DNA from: an uncultured Pseudoxanthomonas sp.
Lineage (GTDB): Bacteria; Pseudomonadota; Gammaproteobacteria; Xanthomonadales; Xanthomonadaceae
Reading direction: 5' to 3'
DNA: 11,943 nucleotides
Assembly: GCA_937975725.1 (NCBI GenBank)
Contig: CALJUL010000091.1
Coordinates: forward strand, 1 to 11,943
Below the pieces are notes generated by a model. The model saw only the letters and a list, made by a program, of their open reading frames with translations, had not been told where the DNA came from and did no database searches. The stretch's first letter is position 1; the number at the start of each line of letters is the position of its first letter. The translations under genes and the position numbers were made by a program. Positions 5,787 to 11,546 of this stretch are shown here, piece after piece.

Positions 5787-7139
5787 TTGAAGATCCACAT
5801 CCTCGGCGTCGCCGGCACTTTCATGGGCGGCGTCGCCGCGCTGGCGCGCGAACTCGGCGATACCGTCGAGGGCAGCGACCAGGCCATCTATCCGCCCATG
5901 TCCACCCAGCTCGAAACGCTGGGCATCGCGTTGGCGCAGGGCTACCGGCCGGAGAACATCGCGGCGGACTGCGAGGAGATCGTCATCGGCAACGCGCTCT
6001 CGCGCGGCAATCCCGCGGTCGAGGCGGTGCTGGACCAGGGGCGGCGCTACATCTCCGGCGCGCAATGGCTGGCCGAGCGCGTGCTGCCCGGGCGCGACAC
6101 GCTGGCGGTGGCCGGCACCCACGGCAAGACCACCACCACCAGCATCCTGGCCTGGCTGCTGGAAGCGGCGGGGCGCTCGCCGGGCTTCCTGATCGGCGGC
6201 GTGGCGGAGGACTTCGGCGTGTCGGCGCGGCTGGGCGGCGGGCGCGAGTTCGTGGTGGAGGCCGACGAATACGACACCGCCTTCTTCGACAAGCGCAGCA
6301 AGTTCGTCCATTACCGCCCGCTGGTCGCCATCCTCAACAACCTGGAATACGACCACGCCGACATCTTCCCGGACGTGGCGGCGATCCAGCGCCAGTTCCA
6401 CCACCTGGTGCGCACGGTGCCGCGGCGCGGCCGCCTGATCGTCAACGGCCACGACGCGCGCCTGGCCGAAGTGCTGGCGATGGGCTGCTGGACGCCGGTG
6501 GAGCGCTTCGGCTTCGATGCATCGCTGGAATGGAGCGCGCGCAAGCTGCGCGAGGACGGCAGCCGCTTCGCGGTGCTGCGCCGGGGCGCCGAAATCGGCA
6601 CCGTGGAATGGCCGCTGCTGGGCGACCACAACGTGCTCAACGGCCTGGCCGCGCTGGCGGCCTGCCACGCGGTGGGCGTGGACGTGGCCGGCGTGCTGCC
6701 GGCGCTGGCGGCGTTCCGCAGTGTCAAGCGGCGGCTGGAAGTGCTGGGCCAGCGCAATGGCATCACCGTCTACGACGATTTCGCCCACCATCCCACCGCC
6801 ATCCGCACCACGCTGGAGGGCCTGCGCGCCAGGGTGGGTGATGCGCGCATCGTGGTGGCGATGGAACCGCGCAGCAATTCGATGCGGCTGGGCGCGCACG
6901 CCGGGGCACTGGCGCCGTCGCTGGACATCGCCGACGCGGTGGTGTTCCTGCACCGGCCGGAACTGCCGTGGGACGCCGGCGCGGTGGTCGCCGCCGTGCG
7001 CGGACAGGCGCGCACGGTGCCGGACGCCGACGCTCTGGTGGCCGCGCTGGCGGAGATCGTGCGGCCGGGCGACCACGTGGTGTTCATGTCCAATGGCGGC
7101 TTCGACGGCGCCCCGCGGCGCTTCCTGGCGGCGCAGTAG
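5787..7139 (+). CDS. mpl: UDP-N-acetylmuramate:L-Ala-gamma-D-Glu-meso-DAP ligase (murein tripeptide recycling)
   Basis: Mpl ligates tripeptide released from old peptidoglycan directly onto UDP-MurNAc, feeding recycled murein back into synthesis in the cytosol. The product is 450 residues (E. coli Mpl is about 457). Domain 1 starts KIHILGVAGTFMGGVAALAR, with the Mpl-specific GTFMGG and GSDQAIYPPMSTQLE. The ATP site GTHGKTTTT is at 110-118. EADEYDTAFFDKRSKF (158-173) and NNLEYDHADIFPD (184-196) are Mpl-type Mur-ligase motifs, and YDDFAHHPTAI (329-339) opens the C-terminal domain. The FDKRSKF and HADIF wording separates it from MurC. The start codon is TTG at 5787-5789, with GGAA at 5775-5778. 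This TTG fits the exact N-terminus of the family (MKIHILG), and no ATG is nearby. It follows adk after a 160-bp spacer. Confidence 0.95.
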   Translation: MKIHILGVAGTFMGGVAALARELGDTVEGSDQAIYPPMSTQLETLGIALAQGYRPENIAADCEEIVIGNALSRGNPAVEAVLDQGRRYISGAQWLAERVLPGRDTLAVAGTHGKTTTTSILAWLLEAAGRSPGFLIGGVAEDFGVSARLGGGREFVVEADEYDTAFFDKRSKFVHYRPLVAILNNLEYDHADIFPDVAAIQRQFHHLVRTVPRRGRLIVNGHDARLAEVLAMGCWTPVERFGFDASLEWSARKLREDGSRFAVLRRGAEIGTVEWPLLGDHNVLNGLAALAACHAVGVDVAGVLPALAAFRSVKRRLEVLGQRNGITVYDDFAHHPTAIRTTLEGLRARVGDARIVVAMEPRSNSMRLGAHAGALAPSLDIADAVVFLHRPELPWDAGAVVAAVRGQARTVPDADALVAALAEIVRPGDHVVFMSNGGFDGAPRRFLAAQ

Positions 7140-7221
7140 GGTGCACCGCGGCGCACCCTCGCACGCGAGATGCGAGGGGATCGCCCGGCGGAGCGATACC
7201 GTGATTCGCCGCGGATCACGG
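7139..7221 (+). other. Cluster of three hairpins after mpl
   Basis: Three inverted repeats follow the mpl stop. The first is GGGTGC 7139-7144 with GCACCC 7153-7158. The second is CCCTCGCA 7156-7163 with TGCGAGGG 7171-7178. The third is CCGTGAT 7199-7205 with ATCACGG 7215-7221. Stems are 6, 8 and 7 bp with loops of 7-9 nt. Hairpins 1 and 2 share bases 7156-7158 and cannot form fully together. No T-tract follows. They may end mpl transcription or protect its 3' end. An attenuator is less likely, because the next gene appears to have its own promoter downstream. The rest of this spacer, to 7285, shows no coding potential. Confidence 0.4.
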
Positions 7222-7285
7222 GGCTGGGAACCTTGGCTGGCACATGACGAGGATGCGCCGGGCCGCGCCTTGCGGGCCGGTTCCG

Positions 7286-7291
7286 TACACT
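7286..7291 (+). promoter_or_regulatory. -10 element (TACACT) of a probable leaderless promoter for the LON-domain gene
   Basis: TACACT matches TATAAT at four of six positions and ends 7 nt before the ATG at 7299. No Shine-Dalgarno sequence exists between them. Initiation about 7 nt after the -10 would start the RNA at the ATG itself. No -35 hexamer is recognisable. Confidence 0.45.
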
Positions 7292-7298
7292 GGCCTGC

Positions 7299-7877
7299 AT
7301 GACGACGGCCGAATCCCTTCCGCTGTTCCCGCTGCACGCGGTGCTGCTGCCGGGCGCGGCGCTGCCGCTGCGGGTGTTCGAGCGCCGCTACCTGGACCTG
7401 GTGCGCGACTGCGGCCGCAGCGGCGGCACCTTCGGCGTCAGCCTGATCCTGCAGGGCCAGGAAGTCGGCGAAGCCGCCACGCCGGCGGCCTACGGCACCG
7501 AGGCGGTGATCGAGGATTTCGATCTGGGCACGGACGGCCTGCTGGCGCTGCGCCTGCGCGGCGGCCGCCGCTATCGCGCCACCGCCACGCGCGTGCGCGA
7601 CAGCGGCCTGGTGGTGGCCGACGTGACGTGGTGCGCCGACGATCCCGGCGACCCGCTGCGGCCCGAGCACAGCTTCCTCGCCACGCTGTTGCAGACCCTG
7701 CTGGACCGGATCGGCGGCGACCAGTCCGCGCTCTCGCCGCGGCTGTTCGAACAGGCCGCCTGGGTCGGCTGGCGCCTGGCCGAACTGCTGCCGCTGACCG
7801 CACCGCAGCGCCTGCGCCTGCTGCAGGAAGACGACCCGCACGCGCGCCTGCACCTGCTGCTGGGCTGGATCGACTGA
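7299..7877 (+). CDS. LON substrate-binding-domain protein (no protease domain)
   Basis: The product is 192 residues and consists of the N-terminal (substrate-binding) domain of Lon protease only. LPLFPLHAVLLPGAALPLRVF at 7-27, followed by ERRYLDLV, is the diagnostic opening. FGVSLILQGQEVGE, YGTEAVIEDFDLGTDGLLAL and LRGGRRYRATAT follow the usual beta-domain order. The C-terminal half is helical (LLQTLLDRIGG, WVGWRLAELLPLTAPQRLRLLQEDD) and ends at the conserved LLGWID. No AAA ATPase or Ser-Lys protease part is present, which is normal for this stand-alone family. Its cellular role is not established; a role in binding misfolded protein is only inferred from Lon. No ribosome site is seen, and a -10-like hexamer 7 nt before the ATG suggests a leaderless mRNA. 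It converges on the DedA-family gene across a REPIN-like repeat. Confidence 0.9.
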   Translation: MTTAESLPLFPLHAVLLPGAALPLRVFERRYLDLVRDCGRSGGTFGVSLILQGQEVGEAATPAAYGTEAVIEDFDLGTDGLLALRLRGGRRYRATATRVRDSGLVVADVTWCADDPGDPLRPEHSFLATLLQTLLDRIGGDQSALSPRLFEQAAWVGWRLAELLPLTAPQRLRLLQEDDPHARLHLLLGWID

Positions 7878-7930
7878 ATTTCAGCAAGGGCCGACCAGCC
7901 CGAGAACCGGCCCCGCCGCGAGCCGGACTG

Positions 7931-8074
7931 TAGGAGGGGCTTCAGCCCCGACCGTGGCCTCGTCATGCAGGAGATGCCGGAGGCCGCCATCCAGGCGTTG
8001 AAAACCGTGACGACCGCGGATATCTCGAATTCAGGACACCTGCACGAAAAGCATCGGGGCTGAAGCCCCTCCTA
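7931..8074. repeat. REPIN-like element: two inverted REP sequences around a 102-bp spacer
   Basis: Bases 7931-7951 and 8054-8074 are exact reverse complements of each other over 21 bases. Each contains its own palindrome (GGGGCTTCAGCCCC and GGGGCTGAAGCCCC), which would fold into a 6-bp stem or shorter. The left copy is preceded so as to read GTAGGAGGGG, carrying the GTAG head typical of REP sequences mobilised by RAYT transposases. The right copy reads ATAG on its own strand. The 102-bp core is visibly less GC-rich than the surroundings (for example GGATATCTCGAATTCAGG) and has no open reading frame of note. The element exactly fills the gap between two convergent genes, where it could act as a two-way transcription stop or mRNA stabiliser. 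No RAYT gene lies in this window. Confidence 0.8.
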
Positions 8075-8082
8075 TGAGGACT

Positions 8083-10086
8083 TCACTGCGCCAGTTCGCC
8101 GTCGGTGCGGATGCGCAGCACGGGCAGGCCGGAATCCGGGTGCGGCGCGGAAGCGTGTTCCAGCGGCGCGACGGCCTCCGCCACTGCGTCCAGCGCGGTG
8201 CCGGCTTCTGGCAGCGGCCGCCACAGTCGCACGAGGTTGAACGCGCGCCGCTGTTGCAGCATCTGCGCGCTGCCGATCCACAGCGGCACGTCGCCGGGGT
8301 GCAGGCGGGTGTCGGCCGGCCACAGCCGCAGCACCAGCATTTCGCCGGGCTGCTGGCCGCTGCGCACCATCAGCAGGCTCTCGGCGCGGGTGTCCAGGGT
8401 GGCGGGCAGCACCGGCTGGGCGTCGTCGGCCAGGTCGCTGTCCAGCAGGTTGAGCGCTTCGCGCCAGCCGGCCTGCGGCTGCTCGCGCCAGCCCGCCGCC
8501 TGCAATGCCGCGCGCAGCGGTTCCAGCGGGCCGGCCACCTGCACGTCCAGCGGCCAGCGCTGTTCGTCGTCGAATTCGTTGCGCCGCGCCGGCAGCGATT
8601 GCCAGTCGTGCGCCCACCAGTCGCGCAGCGCCAGCCGGCGCTCCACCACCGGCGGCTGGAACTGCGCCAGCATCGTGTCCACGTTGCGCGGCGCGTGCCA
8701 CAGGCCGGCCACCGCGAACGCGCCGTAGAACAGCCATGCCAGCGGCTTGATCCAGAACGAGCGCACCATGCGCCGGCGGTAGGCGATGCCCAGCACCAGC
8801 AGCCACACCAGCCCGAACAGCACCCCGCCGATGATGTCGCTGAGCCAGTGCGCGCCCAGGTAGATGCGCGCGAAGCCGATCAGCGCCACCACCACGCCCG
8901 AGACCAGGTACGGCCACACCCGCGTGCGCCCCGGCAACTCGCGCGCGATCAGCACGGCGAAGAAGCCGAAGGTGATCGTGGACATGGTCACCGCGATGGA
9001 CGGGAAGCCGAAGCCGCTGCTGACGCTGGGCGGCTTGGGAATGTCCACCGACGCGCCCAGCCACGCCGTCAGCGCCAGGCCGAAGGCCAGCGCGGCCAAC
9101 CAGTGCGCCGCCGCCATCCAGCGCTTGCGCCAGCCCAGGTACAGCAGCACCAGCAAGGCGGCCGGCGCCAGCACCTGCTCGTCGCCGAGCGAGGCGATGG
9201 CCGCCAGCGGCTGGTCGGCCAGCGGATTGCGCAGCGCCTGCATCAGCCCGTGCACCGCCAGGTCGGCCGCCAGCGGTTCGCCGTGGCCGATCACGATGAC
9301 CAGGAAGGCGAACCACACCCAGACGATGCCCAGCAGCAGAATGGCCAGCAGCGCCAGCGGCACCGATTCGCGCCGGTGCGGGTCGAACACCGCCTCGGTG
9401 TAGCGCCCCAGCACCGGGTGCGCGTGCGACCACGCCAGCGCGCGCGCCAGCAGCGCGTCGGCGTGCGTGGCGAACCAGCGGTAGGTGTACAGCACCGCCG
9501 CCCACGCCAGCGCCAGCACCAGCACCAGCAGGCCCAGTACCAGCGCCAGCCGGCCCGCCACCGCCGCCACCGCGTCGTAGGCGTGGCCCAGCACCCAGCC
9601 CGGCAGCAGGAAGGACGCGGCCCAAGCGATGCAGGCGGCCGCGCTGGCCACGCCATAGCGGCGCAGCGGCATCCGCGAGATGCCGGCCACCGCCGGCACG
9701 AACGGGCGCACCGGGCCGACGAAGCGGGCGATGAAGATGCTCTTCCATGCATTGCGGCGGAACAGCAGTTCGCCGCGGTCCAGCAGTTGCGGGTACTTGG
9801 CGAACGGCCACACCGTGCGCAGCCGCGGCCCCCAGCGGTGGCCGACCCAGTAGCTGGTGGCGTCGCCGGCCAGCGCACCCAGGGTGGCGCAGGCCAGCGC
9901 GTAGGGGCCGGACAGTTCGCCCAGCCCGATCAGCACGCCCACCGCGAACATCAGCGGCAGCGCGGGCACGATGGCGCCCAGGATGATGACCGCATCGCAG
10001 AACGCGATGGCGAAGATCGCCAGCCCCGCCGCGACGGGGTGCGCACCGATCCAGGCCAGCAGGGAATCGAACCAGGTGGAATCCAT
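8083..10086 (-). CDS. DedA / PAP2-like / LssY C-terminal three-domain membrane protein
   Basis: The product is 667 residues. Residues 1-200 are a DedA (SNARE-associated) domain: GDATSYWVGHRWG at 74-86 and FIARFVGPVRPFVPAVAGIS at 118-137, then a long hydrophobic span, as in lipid-flippase-like DedA proteins. Residues about 240-435 form a PAP2 phosphatase-type membrane domain with several helices. Its third motif is present (ARIYLGAHWLSD, 406-417, with R407, H413 and D417). The second motif reads FPSIAVT (361-367) where PSGH is expected, and the first (Kx6RP) is reduced to PKPP, so catalysis is doubtful. Residues about 475-665 are an LssY C-terminal domain ending with RRAFNLVRLWRP. The likely role is in inner-membrane lipid handling; which lipid is unknown. 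The ATG at 10086 gives MDSTWFDSLL, the natural N-terminus, and the frame's extension to 10344 is not coding-like. TATAAT lies 6 nt upstream of this start. It converges on the LON gene. Confidence 0.9.
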   Translation of the reverse strand: MDSTWFDSLLAWIGAHPVAAGLAIFAIAFCDAVIILGAIVPALPLMFAVGVLIGLGELSGPYALACATLGALAGDATSYWVGHRWGPRLRTVWPFAKYPQLLDRGELLFRRNAWKSIFIARFVGPVRPFVPAVAGISRMPLRRYGVASAAACIAWAASFLLPGWVLGHAYDAVAAVAGRLALVLGLLVLVLALAWAAVLYTYRWFATHADALLARALAWSHAHPVLGRYTEAVFDPHRRESVPLALLAILLLGIVWVWFAFLVIVIGHGEPLAADLAVHGLMQALRNPLADQPLAAIASLGDEQVLAPAALLVLLYLGWRKRWMAAAHWLAALAFGLALTAWLGASVDIPKPPSVSSGFGFPSIAVTMSTITFGFFAVLIARELPGRTRVWPYLVSGVVVALIGFARIYLGAHWLSDIIGGVLFGLVWLLVLGIAYRRRMVRSFWIKPLAWLFYGAFAVAGLWHAPRNVDTMLAQFQPPVVERRLALRDWWAHDWQSLPARRNEFDDEQRWPLDVQVAGPLEPLRAALQAAGWREQPQAGWREALNLLDSDLADDAQPVLPATLDTRAESLLMVRSGQQPGEMLVLRLWPADTRLHPGDVPLWIGSAQMLQQRRAFNLVRLWRPLPEAGTALDAVAEAVAPLEHASAPHPDSGLPVLRIRTDGELAQ

Positions 10087-10092
10087 CGCGGG

Positions 10093-10098
10093 ATTATA
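10093..10098 (-). promoter_or_regulatory. Consensus -10 (TATAAT) of a probable leaderless promoter for the DedA/PAP2 gene
   Basis: On the minus strand a perfect TATAAT is followed by 6 nt (CCCGCG) and then the ATG at 10086-10084. No ribosome site fits in this gap, and the start of transcription should fall at or next to the ATG. No clear -35 hexamer is found 16-19 bp upstream. That space is shared with the promoter of the divergent kinase gene. Confidence 0.65.
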
Positions 10099-10135
10099 GG
10101 TGGCGTCACATGACCGGCGCCTGCCGGGGGGCAAG

Positions 10136-10141
10136 TAGAAT
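10136..10141 (+). promoter_or_regulatory. -10 element (TAGAAT) of a probable leaderless promoter for the RIO-like kinase gene
   Basis: TAGAAT matches TATAAT at five of six positions. It is followed by 6 nt (GGCCGG) and then the GTG start at 10148. No Shine-Dalgarno sequence is present. Only 37 bp separate it from the opposing TATAAT at 10093-10098, so the two -35 regions coincide. Confidence 0.6.
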
Positions 10142-10147
10142 GGCCGG

Positions 10148-10810
10148 GTGGACACGCACGCACCCGTCGAGATCGCGGCCCTGAAGGCCGACAGCTTCGG
10201 CCGCATCGCCCTGATGCGCGATGCGCGCGGCACCTTCGTGCGCCGCGACCTGTCGGCCTCGCCGTGGTGGCTGCGCTTCCCCGCCTGGCGGCTGGCCCGC
10301 TGCGAGGCGCGCGCCATCGCGCAGCTCGGCGGGCTGGAGGCCACCCCGCAGTTGCTGGGCTGGGACGGCGTGCGCCTGGATCGCAGCTACCTGGAAGGCG
10401 CGGCCATGTACCAGCGGCCGCCGCGCGGCGACGTGGCCTATTTCCGCGCCGCCCGCCGCCTGCTGCAACAGGTGCACCGCCGTGGCATCGCCCACAACGA
10501 CCTGGCCAAGGAAGCCAACTGGCTGGTGCTGGCCGACGGCCGCCCGGCGCTGATCGACTTCCAGCTCGCCGTGCGCGGCGCCCCGCGCTCGCGCTGGCTG
10601 CGCCTGCTGGCGCGCGAAGACCTGCGCCACCTGCTCAAGCACAAGCGCACCTACTGCCCGGACGCGCTGACCCCCGTCGAGCGCCGCCTGCTGAAGCGCC
10701 GCTCCTGGGTGCGCGACGCCTGGTTCCGCACCGGCAAGCCGGTCTACCGCTTCGTCACCCGCCGGCTGCTGAAGTGGGAAGACAATGAAGGACAGGGGCC
10801 GAAGCCGTGA
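10148..10810 (+). CDS. Small RIO-like / LPS-kinase-like protein kinase
   Basis: The product is 220 residues of kinase-like fold. It has the catalytic loop VHRRGIAHNDLAKEANWLVL at 109-128 (D118 catalytic base, N124 metal ligand) and IDFQLA at 136-141 with D137 in place of DFG. GTFVRRDLS at 28-36 supplies arginines where the usual ATP-binding lysine would be, and E53 in CEARAI fits the helix-C glutamate. There is no glycine-rich loop motif. The form is typical of compact RIO1/WaaP-like bacterial kinases. The target could be protein or a lipopolysaccharide sugar, and the sequence does not say which. The C-terminal third is very basic (KHKRTY, RRLLKRRS, TRRLLKW), suiting nucleic-acid or membrane contact. 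GTG 10148 is the only suitable start, and TAGAAT 6 nt upstream suggests a leaderless mRNA. It is divergent from the DedA/PAP2 gene by 61 bp. Confidence 0.8.
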   Translation: MDTHAPVEIAALKADSFGRIALMRDARGTFVRRDLSASPWWLRFPAWRLARCEARAIAQLGGLEATPQLLGWDGVRLDRSYLEGAAMYQRPPRGDVAYFRAARRLLQQVHRRGIAHNDLAKEANWLVLADGRPALIDFQLAVRGAPRSRWLRLLAREDLRHLLKHKRTYCPDALTPVERRLLKRRSWVRDAWFRTGKPVYRFVTRRLLKWEDNEGQGPKP

Positions 10811-10830
10811 GAAGCGGTGAGCCGAAGCGC

Positions 10831-10964
10831 CGGGAACGGCGAACCGGGAACGGGGAAGGCAGGGTTTCCTTCGTCCGCGGGTATCCGTCTCCCTCGACCG
10901 CCCCGCCTCGCCACCCGCACGCCACCGTGGTCCTCCATTTCCCGTTCCCTTTTCCCGGTTCCCG
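10831..10964. repeat. Imperfect 27-bp inverted repeat of GGGAAC type around an 80-bp spacer
   Basis: Left arm 10831-10857 (CGGGAACGG..., then AACCGGGAACGGGGAA) and right arm 10938-10964 (TTTCCCGTTCCC..., then CCCGGTTCCCG) are reverse complements at 22 of 27 positions. Each arm is itself built from repeats of GGGAAC or GTTCCC. The 80-bp middle (10858-10937) has no credible gene. The element fills most of the 169-bp gap between the kinase gene and the DUF2867 gene on the same strand. Similar GGGAAC/GGGAAT tracts occur between genes in Xanthomonadaceae, from general knowledge. It could fold into a long hairpin in RNA. Confidence 0.65.
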
Positions 10965-10979
10965 CCTTTCTTCCGCCCC

Positions 10980-11546
10980 ATGAAGGCCTACGCCCTCCCC
11001 ATCCCCAAGGACAACGCCCTGCACGCGGCTCAGGACGGCGCCTACTTCGCGCACTGCGCCGGTATCCGCCTGCCACGGCGCCCGGCGTCGGCGTTGCAGG
11101 CCTATCTGGACCTGGCCGCCCTGGCGCCGCGCTGGTTCGAGGGGATGATGGCGCTGCGCAACCGCACGATGCGCGCGCTGGGCATGAAGGACCTGGGCCG
11201 CATCGCCGACGCGGGCGCGTCAGGCGCGCCGCGGCCGGGCGACCGGCTGGGCATCTTCACCCTGCGCCGGCTGGACGCGGACGAGATCGTGCTGGGCGAC
11301 GACGATCGCCACCTGAGCGTCTCGCTGTCGCTGCAACTGGGCGGCACGCCGGAGGCGCCGACGCTGTGCTGTGCGACGGTGGTCGAACGGCCCAACGCCT
11401 TCGGCCGGCTCTATATGCTGCCGGTCGATCCGGTCCACCGCCTGATCGTGCCCCACCTGCTGCAGCGCTACGCGCGGCGGTTGCGCGGGCAGGCCGCACA
11501 TCCACCCGGAGCCGGCGACGGCTCCCCGACACGGAGCACGCCATGA
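10980..11546 (+). CDS. DUF2867 family protein
   Basis: The product is 188 residues. The layout matches the DUF2867 family: an N-terminal DGAYFAHCAGIRLP segment, a helix ending WFEGMMALRNRTMRALGMKDLG (about 51-72; the RNR..R..GL-like element is the family mark), then strands RLGIFTLRRLDADEIVLGDDD and HLSVSLSLQL, and a final RLYMLPVDPVHRLIVPHLLQR. The family is found alone or joined to sugar-epimerase-like domains and has no settled function; a lipid-binding, SRPBCC-like fold is plausible but inferred. No ribosome site is seen before ATG 10980, where the sequence is a pyrimidine-rich repeat arm. The stop TGA overlaps the ATG of the next gene (ATGA), so the two are translationally coupled. Confidence 0.8.
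   Translation: MKAYALPIPKDNALHAAQDGAYFAHCAGIRLPRRPASALQAYLDLAALAPRWFEGMMALRNRTMRALGMKDLGRIADAGASGAPRPGDRLGIFTLRRLDADEIVLGDDDRHLSVSLSLQLGGTPEAPTLCCATVVERPNAFGRLYMLPVDPVHRLIVPHLLQRYARRLRGQAAHPPGAGDGSPTRSTP

Noticed and set aside
5589..7853. Long minus-strand open frame of 754 codons opposite mpl and the LON gene
   Set aside because: It is antisense to two clearly recognised genes, is rich in Arg, Gln, His and Ala as expected for GC-bias shadow frames, and matches no domain.
8074..10113. Plus-strand open frame of 679 codons opposite the DedA/PAP2 gene
   Set aside because: It is a low-complexity, Gln/Arg/His-rich translation, a mirror of the real gene's codon pattern, and it runs through the REP repeat boundary.
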